Positions 1 to 6,783 of a stretch of DNA of 32,360 bases are shown piece after piece; the stretch's first letter is position 1; every line of letters begins with the position of its first letter. The notes beneath the pieces are model-generated. The model was not told the origin of the DNA, did no database searches, and saw nothing but the letters and a program-made list of their open reading frames with translations. Both the position numbers and the translations under genes were made by a program. Location: contig NZ_LITU01000067.1 of assembly GCF_001280595.1 (NCBI RefSeq), positions 1 through 32,360 on the forward strand, given 5' to 3'. The stretch is from Paenibacillus xylanivorans (GTDB taxonomy: Bacteria; Bacillota; Bacilli; Paenibacillales; Paenibacillaceae).

Positions 1-674
1 ATAATTTTGTTGAAACAATGATTCAATAAATATCGGTTGTGCGTAACAACTAGCAGTATTCCCTTGTGGGAATTAATAAGTTTTTTAAGTGCATTTAGGT
101 TTTCAAAGTCTAAAAATACATCGGGTTCGTCCATAATCATTAAGTCTGGACGATTAAGCATTTCCTTCATTACTTGAATAAGTTTGAATTCCCCGCCGCT
201 TAATTCGGATATATTAAGATCTTTTAGCTTCATGAGGTTGGCCAGGTTTAGCTGCTTATTAATGATGTTTTCGAAATTATCCCCATCCATCGCCACGAAG
301 GCATCCAAAGCCAATTGAACCTTTTCCAGCAGCGAATCCATATCCGACGTGGTGGCCATCTCCGCATAAATGGCTGTGATTTCATCTTGTATCTTGATGA
401 ATTCTTCTCCGATATATTCAAAAACGGTCATTTCTTTCGTTTTGTCTACTTGTGAGAACTGACTTACATACCCAATTCTGCAAGTTGGATCTATCTCTAA
501 CTTGCCATCGAACAAATATCTTTCCGGATCCATCAGTATATCTATCAGTGTACTTTTCCCACTGCCACTTGTTCCTATAAAAGCGCAATGTTGTGCCTCT
601 TCAAACGTAAATGAAATGTTATTATATAGTTCCTTTTGCGGAAATGAGAAGGATAAGTTATCAACTTTTATCAT
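1..674 (-). CDS. ABC-F family ATPase, N-terminal part (runs off the window)
   Basis: The reading frame is open from an ATG at 672-674 to the left edge, giving 224 residues without a stop. A weak AAAGG ribosome binding site lies just upstream. Visible motifs are Walker A GTSGSGKST (about residues 34-42), the ABC signature LSGGE and Walker B LMIMDEPD, followed by the H-loop VVTHNRYLLNH. The soluble layout with no membrane segment, and the long insertion between Walker A and signature, fit the first cassette of an ABC-F protein. Those act on ribosomes (translation factors or antibiotic-resistance protection proteins) rather than as transporters. The second cassette and linker would lie outside the window, so resistance versus housekeeping function cannot be decided here. 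Confidence 0.85.
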   Translation of the reverse strand, partial: MIKVDNLSFSFPQKELYNNISFTFEEAQHCAFIGTSGSGKSTLIDILMDPERYLFDGKLEIDPTCRIGYVSQFSQVDKTKEMTVFEYIGEEFIKIQDEITAIYAEMATTSDMDSLLEKVQLALDAFVAMDGDNFENIINKQLNLANLMKLKDLNISELSGGEFKLIQVMKEMLNRPDLMIMDEPDVFLDFENLNALKKLINSHKGILLVVTHNRYLLNHCFNKI

Positions 675-1224
675 AGTGTTACCTTTCTTTACAACTAAAA
701 TGGTGACTATTATTAAATGTATTGTCAAACACAGACTTTTAGAGTAACACTGTTTAGCACCAAGTTCAATCTATTTGTAGCCCTTACCCTCACTTCGAAA
801 TTCTAGTACTTTCTTTAGAATGGTAGCTTGTTGGACGATGTTCAGAATCAACCATTGCTTACGATAACGAAGATCCATCAAAAACGACTTATCATTCCTG
901 TAAATGACGCGGCCGATTTATTAGGCCATTGTTATTCAAAGTCATACTATTATGAGAATTTTCCAGGGAAATGAACAAAAAAAGTGTATCCTGCCGCAAT
1001 AGGGAGGATACACTTTTTTTTGCGTGACATGTTATCCTTTGTATTTATCCTTCAACATTTTTTCCATGGCTTGTATGACTGTAGTATTCGGTTCTGTATA
1101 CTCATCCGCGTACGCACATCACTCAATATAGCGCGCTTCAAGTAGGTATCATTTGTCAGCTGCCTTCAAATGTCTTCATTGAGCTATAGTTTCCCGTTAG
1201 CGTAATCTAATTTTGGAGACAAGG
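675..1224. other. gene-poor stretch with short coding remnants
   Basis: No intact gene is visible. Two short minus-strand stretches look protein-like. One ends with a TAG at 771-773 and has about 45 residues rich in basic and aliphatic positions, including YRNDKSFLMDLRYRKQW. The other ends near 1035 with EYTEPNTTVIQAMEKMLK. I do not recognise either, and neither has a convincing start, so they are probably 3' remnants of decayed genes. The region also holds a terminator-like hairpin and one copy of the TTCCCGTTAG motif at 1191-1200. Confidence 0.4.
977..1021. terminator. bidirectional intrinsic terminator
   Basis: A perfect 9-bp stem GTGTATCCT/AGGATACAC (984-992 with 1005-1013) is flanked by seven A on the left and eight T on the right. 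It can therefore terminate transcription on both strands. The loop is 12 nt. Confidence 0.75.
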
Positions 1225-1808
1225 TCATCTAACCGTCTCGTAAACGAGGCCTATGGCTCCAGAATCAAATGTCTTGTTTTCGATAAGTTTAAGATTGATC
1301 TTCTCCTTGAGACCTTGGAATAACGGCAACCCGCTGCCGATCAGGACGGGAGAAACTGTAATTTTATACTCATCTATTAAATCAAGCTGCATAAGGTAGT
1401 GTGCGAACCTAGGACTGCCGAGGATGACCATATTCTTGCCTGGTTGCTGTTTGAGCTTCTTGATCTCTACCTCGACATCTTCTTTCACCAGTCTAGAATT
1501 GTTCCATTCGACATTCTCCAGCGTCGTGGAAAAAACGATTTTGGCTGTCTTTTCGATCCACTCGGCATGATTCTGTTCATGCTGCGAAGCTGATGGGTTC
1601 GAAGGCACAGATGGCCAGTAGGCCAGTAGCTATGCATCATCTGATAAGTCCCACGTCCCCAAATGACAGTGTCGGCAGTACTCAGAATTTCTTTCGCGTG
1701 TTTCTCCAAATCAGCATCGTAGGAAACCCAACCAATGTCCATTTCACCGTTCGGCCCTTCTACAAAACCGTCAAGCGATGCATGCAAAAATAGAACGAGT
1801 TTTCTCAT
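1225..1808 (-). pseudogene. dihydrofolate reductase-like (RibD C-terminal domain) protein, frameshifted
   Basis: The gene starts at ATG 1806-1808 behind a good AAAGGAG site. It reads MRKLVLFLHASLDGFVEG and on to MHSYWP in one frame, then continues from VPSNPSASQHEQNH to the TGA at 1225-1227 in another. The two halves together make a typical protein of about 190 residues of the RibD-C/YyaP family, with the N-terminal SLDGF motif and the C-terminal PVLIGSGLPLF motif. The break coincides exactly with an 8-bp tandem duplication (1613-1628). Removing one copy restores YWPSVPSN and a single reading frame. The family uses NAD(P)H; the substrate of such stand-alone proteins is generally unknown. The lesion looks recent because both halves are otherwise open. 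Confidence 0.85.
1613..1628. repeat. 8-bp tandem duplication (GGCCAGTA x2) that breaks the reductase-like gene
   Basis: Two perfect adjacent copies of GGCCAGTA occur at 1613-1620 and 1621-1628. They insert 8 bp in the gene and shift its frame, consistent with slipped-strand duplication. Confidence 0.85.
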
Positions 1809-1950
1809 TTTCAGTTCTCCTTTGTTCATAGGGGTATCTACATTAACTACATTATAGAACATTTCAGCTTGGTTGTTTCTTATGGATTTACTAATCACAA
1901 ATGGAGTATTTTACTAACCCAGAAAAAATCCTTACTTTATATTCTATAAA

Positions 1951-2145
1951 ACTGCCCGTTAGCTTCATGAATTAACGGACGAAGATCAATTAGATATATG
2001 CTTAAACGGTAATCGGACTATGTTCTTGTTCCATTTCGGCAATTGTTCAAGTTCTTATACTTGGCTCGGGACAAGAAACTTGTACCGATAAAATAAAAAA
2101 GCCGCTAAAATAGCGACTTCAATGGGATCATGTTCTTGTCTCACT
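1951..2145. repeat. dispersed intergenic repeat, copy B
   Basis: This stretch aligns along most of its length with 27876-28041. Shared landmarks in the same order are CCCGTTA at the left end, CAATTAGATATA, CGGTAATCGGACTATG followed by TTCTTGT, CATTTCGGCAAT, and an A-rich hairpin GCCGCTAAAATAGCGAC. A last TTCTTGTC lies near the right end. The octamer-like word TTCTTGT recurs several times. No ORF is present. It sits directly downstream of the minus-strand tetR gene. It is MITE-like, but no clear terminal inverted repeats or target duplication were found. Confidence 0.7.
2095..2119 (-). terminator. intrinsic terminator for the tetR gene, carried by repeat B
   Basis: Read on the minus strand, a stem built around CGCTA/TAGCG (2103-2107 with 2111-2115, loop of three) is followed by six T. 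It lies about 95 nt past the tetR stop codon. Confidence 0.6.
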
Positions 2146-2212
2146 AAATGATTGAAATAACCTGCCCGAATTGCCAGCATCAATAAGAGCAAACCGAGAG
2201 TGCGAAAAATAT

Positions 2213-2854
2213 TCATGAAATGGATTGTAATATACGAACGATCTCTTTTTCAATATCAGAATCGTCAACAGAATCCAGATGTTCAGGTCTTATCACTTGA
2301 TACCGTTTCATTTTATAAAATTCCATAACTGCTTGTTTCAAGGTGAGATCATACCACTGAATACTAAATGTCGGTTCCATAATGCGCCGTAGCGTAGCAT
2401 CATCTTGAACCAAAGACAGCATAGCGTGTATTCTATTGAAAATTTTCTTATCCATCCCGCTTTCAAAAAATATTTGTAAATTTGTATTTCGATTTTGTTG
2501 GGCAATGGCAATAGTTTCAAAAAGCTGCGGATAGTATTCCTTGAGGTCTTGCAGGAACAAATCGGAGAAATAAATAACACATATCAATGATTGTAGAAAC
2601 GTTTTTTGAAAACGCTCAATAAAAGAAACGGAATCATCATTTACAACGGCATCAGCCTGCTGTAAATAGTTAACTCCATACTCTACAACCTGCTCGATGA
2701 TTTCATCTTTCGATGAAAAATGCTTATAGAGCGTCACTTTGCTAATATCCATATGTTTGGCGATATCGTCTATTTTCAGTTGGCTGAATCTGGTTTTCCT
2801 AATTACAGGTTTGATTTTATTAATATAATGTTCTGCGCTCACAGGTTTTCTCAC
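2213..2854 (-). CDS. TetR/AcrR family transcriptional regulator
   Basis: The product has 213 residues. The N-terminal HTH (about residues 17-62) reads RFSQLKIDDIAKHMDISKVT followed by LYKHFSSKDEI, the classic TetR recognition-helix signature with the LYKHF motif. The C-terminal helical part would bind ligand and dimerise. The start is a GTG at 2852-2854 with AGGAGG eight bases upstream; the overlapping ATG is out of frame and meets a stop at once. The gene is AT-rich and diverges from the short-chain dehydrogenase at 3041, with palindromic sequence between them. It therefore probably represses that gene and itself. The ligand is unknown. Confidence 0.9.
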   Translation of the reverse strand: MRKPVSAEHYINKIKPVIRKTRFSQLKIDDIAKHMDISKVTLYKHFSSKDEIIEQVVEYGVNYLQQADAVVNDDSVSFIERFQKTFLQSLICVIYFSDLFLQDLKEYYPQLFETIAIAQQNRNTNLQIFFESGMDKKIFNRIHAMLSLVQDDATLRRIMEPTFSIQWYDLTLKQAVMEFYKMKRYQVIRPEHLDSVDDSDIEKEIVRILQSIS

Positions 2855-2904
2855 ATTTATAGCCTCCTTTGATGCTCATCACTAATATTATAATATAATC
2901 ATTG

Positions 2905-2960
2905 TTATCACAAACGATAATTATTAATTTTATTAAATTAACTATTTTAATAAAATTAGT
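2905..2960. promoter_or_regulatory. inverted repeats in the tetR/SDR divergent promoter region (candidate operators)
   Basis: Two dyads lie between the divergent genes. The first is TTATC-ACAAAC-GATAA (2905-2920). The second is a long AT-rich inverted repeat with perfect 12-bp arms AATTTTATTAAA (2926-2937) and TTTAATAAAATT (2946-2957), extendable to 15 bp with one mismatch. The second lies just upstream of the probable -10 of the SDR gene, so TetR binding there would block transcription. Confidence 0.5.
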
Positions 2961-2982
2961 TTATTTATTTACCTCTTTGTTG

Positions 2983-2988
2983 TATAAT
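2983..2988 (+). promoter_or_regulatory. probable -10 element for the SDR gene
   Basis: A consensus TATAAT lies 52 bp before the ATG at 3041. The -35 (around TTTATT at 2960-2965) is weak, which would suit a regulated promoter. Confidence 0.5.
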
Positions 2989-3040
2989 CTGTCCTGTAAC
3001 TAATCCTAATTACGGCTTATACAGAGGAGACAAGATTAAA

Positions 3041-3799
3041 ATGGAACCTTCCAGTAAGGGTAAGTATGTTGGTAAGAAAGTCGTGATCACGGGAGGCAGC
3101 AGCGGATTCGGCTTCACAACGGCCAAGTTGCTGGCGGATGAAGGTGCGCACGTTCTGATCACCGGGCGTACTCAAGCTACGCTCGACTCGGCTCGTGAAC
3201 AACTTGGCAATAACGCGATCGCAGTGCTGAGCGATGCCGCGTCTCTCAAGGATATCGACGCATTGGCCAACCGGGTAAAGGCAGAGTTCGGCACGATCAA
3301 TGCCCTGTTCGTTAACGCTGGCGTCACGCACTTCGCCCCTTTTGAGGCGGTGACGGAGGAAGTGTACGATGAGTTACTTACAATCAACGCCAAGGGTCCG
3401 TACTTCACCGTTCAGAAACTCGCGCCGTTGCTGAGCGAAGGAAGCGGCGTGGTGCTCACCACCTCTGTCGTGAACGTGTTGGGGATCCCGATGATCAGTG
3501 CATACGCAGCCAGTAAAGCAGCGCTGCGCTCTATGACTCGCAGTATGGCCCGCGAGCTGTTGCCGCGAAAGATTCGCGTCAACGCGGTCAGCCCTGGCCC
3601 CATCGACACAGGCATCTTGGAGAGGTCGATGCCGAAGGACGAAGCCGAACAAACTAAGGCGCAGATGAGCCAGGAGAATCCGATGCTGCGTGTAGGCGAC
3701 CCCCTCGAGGTTGCCAAAGCAGTCGCATTTCTTGCGTTCGACGCCACTTACACCACTGGGGCTGAGTTCCCTGTGGACGGAGGCGGCTCTCAAATCTAA
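3041..3799 (+). CDS. short-chain dehydrogenase/reductase (classical SDR)
   Basis: The product has 252 residues, normal for a classical SDR. It carries the Rossmann motif TGGSSGFG (17-24), NAG (92-94), the structural Asn around 116, and Ser142 with Tyr155-x-x-x-Lys159 (YAASK) as the catalytic triad. A C-terminal VDGG closes the fold. This predicts an NAD(P)-dependent oxidoreductase in the cytoplasm; the substrate is unknown. The start has GAGGAG 11 bases upstream. The gene is clearly richer in G and C than the adjoining tetR and intergenic DNA, which suggests separate origins. The divergent TetR regulator is the likely repressor. Confidence 0.92.
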   Translation: MEPSSKGKYVGKKVVITGGSSGFGFTTAKLLADEGAHVLITGRTQATLDSAREQLGNNAIAVLSDAASLKDIDALANRVKAEFGTINALFVNAGVTHFAPFEAVTEEVYDELLTINAKGPYFTVQKLAPLLSEGSGVVLTTSVVNVLGIPMISAYAASKAALRSMTRSMARELLPRKIRVNAVSPGPIDTGILERSMPKDEAEQTKAQMSQENPMLRVGDPLEVAKAVAFLAFDATYTTGAEFPVDGGGSQI

Positions 3800-3829
3800 G
3801 TTACGGTGATAACCGTTCATCACCTGTTC

Positions 3830-3982
3830 CTACGTTGCTTCATCTGCCACTTGCGTGGCAATCAGATTAACCCTTTCGAGTTGATGATTATAAATCTCTT
3901 TCCTTCTATACTTCGGGGTGAATACAATGTGGTATTTGCACATCTACTTTGTGTGAGCTAGGCTGTAGCTCTTGTTTTCCAT
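3830..3982 (-). mobile_element. IS200/IS605-type tnpA, N-terminal remnant
   Basis: Read on the minus strand from the ATG at 3980-3982, the frame gives MENKSYSLAHTK, then an in-frame TAG where the family usually has Trp, then MCKYHIVFTPKYRRKEIYN. That is the conserved N-terminus of IS200 Y1 (HUH) transposases. After about residue 35 the similarity ends and a TAG follows at 3830-3832, against roughly 130-150 residues in a whole protein. The HUH motif and catalytic Tyr are missing. This is a dead fragment with both a nonsense change and a 3' truncation. Confidence 0.75.
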
Positions 3983-3984
3983 CT

Positions 3985-4037
3985 AAGACCATTCCTTTCT
4001 TTGAGCCTGAACATCTCAATCTAATCGGAATGGTCTT
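3985..4037 (-). promoter_or_regulatory. stem-loop in the tnpA leader covering its ribosome binding site
   Basis: There are perfect 11-bp arms AAGACCATTCC (3985-3995) and GGAATGGTCTT (4027-4037). In the minus-strand transcript the distal arm contains the AAAGGAAT Shine-Dalgarno of the tnpA remnant. IS200 is known to hide its tnpA ribosome binding site in such a stem-loop, so this is a preserved relic of that control. Confidence 0.6.
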
Positions 4038-4071
4038 GGTGATCAAACCTTCGATCCCTCCACCCGCATAG

Positions 4072-4124
4072 TGAACTGCACCCCATTTGTTAGACACGAC
4101 TAACAATAGAGGTGCATTTGAACT
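4072..4124. mobile_element. two facing IS3-like terminal repeats with the interior lost
   Basis: TGAACTGCACCCC at 4072-4084 resembles the terminal repeat of IS3-family elements. The segment is an imperfect palindrome: GCACCCCATTTGTTAG on the left faces CTAACAATAGAGGTGC on the right, with only six bases between. Two ends of one element joined by deletion of the transposase region would give this pattern. Confidence 0.4.
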
Positions 4125-4160
4125 ATGGTGGCTGCTTCGTTGGTTTTATTGAATTATCAT

Positions 4161-4202
4161 TTCCCGTTAGTGCAATGAAAAAGCAGCCATTGTTTGGCTG
4201 CT
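4161..4202. repeat. short dispersed repeat, copy C, with hairpin
   Basis: TTCCCGTTAG (4161-4170) is followed by GAAAAAGCAGCCA, a layout also seen at 25634-25661. AGCAGCC (4182-4188) and GGCTGCT (4196-4202) form a 7-bp stem with a 7-nt loop. Confidence 0.5.
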
Positions 4203-4460
4203 CTGCTCAAATGGACTACTCAATTAAATTCAGATAAGTGAAGTGCAAAAATCAAGTGACCCCACGTAAAGATCTCAAAATACTCTTCTAATGTTCCAGG
4301 TCACCAGGAAGAGCAATATATCTATCTGCCAATTCCGCCATCTTTTCTTTACGCCCCGTATGCGCTATCTCCCAATTTTGGAGAAATTGAGGGAGGGAGC
4401 ACTCGAATAAAAGAATCTCCATGTTCCACCACGGCATCAGCAAGAATTCCCATATAGACC
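4203..4460 (-). other. unrecognised coding remnant
   Basis: A minus-strand frame ending at 4288 reads HTGRKEKMAELADRYIALPG near its end, which looks protein-like. It overlaps the end of the HIT remnant, has no ribosome binding site of its own and has no family I recognise. It is probably a 3' scrap of a decayed gene. The remaining bases hold nothing I can support. Confidence 0.25.
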
Positions 4461-4844
4461 TTAAATGTTTTCCTTTATCCAAGAACACAACTTATCAGCA
4501 TAGAAAGAGCGTTCATCTGGATCGGACTGAGAACCCTTTGAAAGATAAAGTTGATCATTCACATATCTAGGGTAAACATGGAGATGATAATGCCACACAT
4601 CTTGATTGCCAGCAGGTTAATTATGTTGCCGCGTAGAAATTCCATCACATCCATATGTACTTTTCATTGCAAATTCTGTTAGCTGAGCCGCGCGGTGAAT
4701 TTCAACAGCGTAATCCGCAGGTAGTTCAAAGATGTTTTCGAACCAATACGACATACCTTCCTTTTGCCACAAGGGTTGAGGGCATTTTGAGGGGTTCGAA
4801 AACACATCGTATAATACGGTGATATATGAAGTTTGCCTACACAC
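4461..4844 (-). pseudogene. HIT (histidine triad) family protein, broken by a nonsense codon
   Basis: The minus-strand frame runs FENIFELPADYAVEIHRAAQ, then GCDGISTRQHN, then TAA, and continues in the same frame as PAGNQDVWHYHLHVYPRY to a natural end (TAA at 4461-4463). WHYHLHVYP is the HxHxHxx nucleotide-binding triad, and STRQHN-E-PAGNQ is the usual run-up, so a GAA codon has become TAA (4617-4619). The N-terminal 40 residues do not match the family and lack a good start. HIT proteins hydrolyse nucleotide-monophosphate derivatives. The triad is lost from any product made here. Confidence 0.75.
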
Positions 4845-4977
4845 ATCTTTGGTGCCCCAAGTAGTTAAACTTTCTGTACTTCATGAGTCTAGCTCCCAAA
4901 ATCATATGGAGATTACATTCCTTGAAGATTTTTGCTATGCTGAATGCAAACATTTGGATATGGGAGACGGAGCATTG

Positions 4978-5652
4978 ATGCCTAAAATACTGATCGTGGA
5001 CGATGAAGCAGATCTTCGAAAGTTGCTGACCGATTACTTTGAAATAAACGGATATTCCGTCATGACAGCCAAGGACAGCCGGGAAGCGCTGCGGAAAGTG
5101 GAACAACAACCCGATCTCGTTTTGCTAGATATCAACATGCCTGAGCAGAACGGCCTTCAATTGTGCGAGAAAATTCGAGACTTCGTCTCTTGCCCGATCT
5201 TATTTTTAACGGCTCGAATCGAAGATGCCGATAAAATAGCCGGATTTCGGGCCGGAGGCGATGACTATATCCTGAAACCTTTCAGCATTCGCGAACTGGG
5301 GGCCAGGGTAGAAGCGCATATGCGCAGAGAACAGCGAATCCAAAGTAAATCCTCGGTGAGGTTTAACGAAGACTTGGTCATTGACTATACGGCCCGGGAG
5401 CTCTACTACCGGGAAAGGCGAATTCCTCTGGCAAAAAAAGAGTTCGACATTATCGAATTGCTGTCCACGCATCCCGGCATGGTGTTTGAAAAAGAACGCA
5501 TGTACGAAACTATTTGGGGCATGGACAATCAAGGCGACAGTAGCGTGATTGCGGAGCATATCCGGCGTATTCGCTCCAAATTAAAGGAATACAGCTGCGC
5601 TAACCGAATCGAGACCGTTTGGGGAGTCGGATATAAATGGCCAAGCTCATGA
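4978..5652 (+). CDS. OmpR/PhoB-type response regulator
   Basis: The product has 224 residues. The receiver domain (1-118) has the acidic pair D8/D9, phospho-acceptor Asp51 (LLDINMPEQNG), Thr78 and Lys100 (LKPFS). The C-terminal winged helix (about 128-222) ends in the typical GVGYKW. The start is the ATG at 4978, where the domain begins with MPKILIVDDE behind a GGAG; the frame is open further upstream, but that extension is not family-like and overlaps the HIT remnant. The stop overlaps the start of the histidine kinase at 5637, so the two are translationally coupled. The regulator most likely controls the serine hydrolase downstream and its own operon. Confidence 0.92.
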   Translation: MPKILIVDDEADLRKLLTDYFEINGYSVMTAKDSREALRKVEQQPDLVLLDINMPEQNGLQLCEKIRDFVSCPILFLTARIEDADKIAGFRAGGDDYILKPFSIRELGARVEAHMRREQRIQSKSSVRFNEDLVIDYTARELYYRERRIPLAKKEFDIIELLSTHPGMVFEKERMYETIWGMDNQGDSSVIAEHIRRIRSKLKEYSCANRIETVWGVGYKWPSS

Positions 5653-6731
5653 ATAGGCTGTTGCTAAAGCGGTTTACCTTACTGCAATCTTTTATCCTGT
5701 TGTGCGTGGTCATGCTCATTGCCGTGCTGGTCGTCATAACCATGGAGTTCGCCTGGGCGGAGAACCTGCGACTGCGTTTCGGAGAAACGGATTGGGTACT
5801 GCCCTCCCTCGTCGCGGCGGTGCTGTTAACCGTGGCCACTGGAATTGTCACCATGGCAGTTCTATTTTACAGATGGAAACTAAAACGTCCGCTGGAGCTA
5901 TTAAAGCGAGCATCTGAGAACATCTCCGCCAACGATCTAAGCTTCCGCATCTCCTATGACAGCCGGGACGAGATGGGCGAGTTGATCGCGGTATTTGAAA
6001 ACATGCGCTCACAATTGGAGAAAAACGTAAAGACGCTCTGGCGTTCAGTTGAGGAGCGGAAGCAGCTCAATGCGATTTTTGCCCATGACCTGAGAACACC
6101 GCTGTCGGTGTTGAAAGGAAACGCAGAGCTTCTCGCGACCTATCTACCCGAGAAGAAGTTGTCGGAAGAAAAGGTGCTGGACCTGATCCATACCATGAAC
6201 CTTCACATCTTGCGTCTGGAGAGCTATGCGGAGGCCATGAACTCGATTCAGAGGCTGGAGGATGTGCCGGTGCATCACCAGTCGATGGATACGATCTCAT
6301 TAATGGCTTTGCTGAACGACAGCGCCGAACAAATCGCAAGGCAGTTCGGCATACGCTTCATCTCTTCCATGGAATATGACAATGCCGTAATACATGTGGA
6401 TCCCCATATCGTCATGCAGATTTTCGAGAATATGGTGGCCAATGGGGTGAGATACGCAGCCAGCCAAGTGTACGCTCACTATGACATTCAGCAAGGCACT
6501 ATGAAGATTACCATCTCAGACGACGGTCCTGGTTTCTCGGACGAAGCCCTCTACAAGGCTGTACTCCCTTTTTACCGCGGCGAGGTGTGGGATGCGAGCG
6601 AACATCGCGGTTTAGGCCTTTACGTTTGTAAGGTGTTTTGCGAAAAACATGAAGGGATCCTACAAGTCGCAAACGGACCTTACGGCGGCGGAAGCGTGAC
6701 GGCAAGTTTTAGGACCCAAGTTGATAAATAG
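5637..6731 (+). CDS. membrane sensor histidine kinase
   Basis: The product has 364 residues. Two membrane segments (about 17-38 and 54-78) enclose a very short extracytoplasmic loop of some 15 residues. A HAMP domain follows (about 79-131), then a HisKA with H150 in FAHDLRTP, an N-box (QIFENMVANGVRYA, about 261-274), G1 DDGPGF (295-300) and G2 RGLGLY (324-329). The tiny loop suggests sensing within or at the membrane, as in cell-envelope stress kinases. The ATG at 5637 has GGGGAG ten bases upstream. A second ATG at 5649 overlaps the regulator stop as ATGA and could be used instead. It would phosphorylate the regulator encoded just before it. Confidence 0.92.
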   Translation: MAKLMNRLLLKRFTLLQSFILLCVVMLIAVLVVITMEFAWAENLRLRFGETDWVLPSLVAAVLLTVATGIVTMAVLFYRWKLKRPLELLKRASENISANDLSFRISYDSRDEMGELIAVFENMRSQLEKNVKTLWRSVEERKQLNAIFAHDLRTPLSVLKGNAELLATYLPEKKLSEEKVLDLIHTMNLHILRLESYAEAMNSIQRLEDVPVHHQSMDTISLMALLNDSAEQIARQFGIRFISSMEYDNAVIHVDPHIVMQIFENMVANGVRYAASQVYAHYDIQQGTMKITISDDGPGFSDEALYKAVLPFYRGEVWDASEHRGLGLYVCKVFCEKHEGILQVANGPYGGGSVTASFRTQVDK

Positions 6732-6783
6732 TTGAAAATTATCTGATAGCATTTCCTTATATTGAATTCAAAGGAGTGTTATC

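Noticed and set aside
502..747. Plus-strand ORF of 81 codons at the left edge
   Set aside because: It is antisense to the start of the ABC-F gene, whose Walker A motif is in the same bases.
4819..4977. 53-codon upstream extension of the response regulator
   Set aside because: The receiver domain starts at the ATG at 4978 behind GGAG. The extension resembles nothing and overlaps the HIT remnant.
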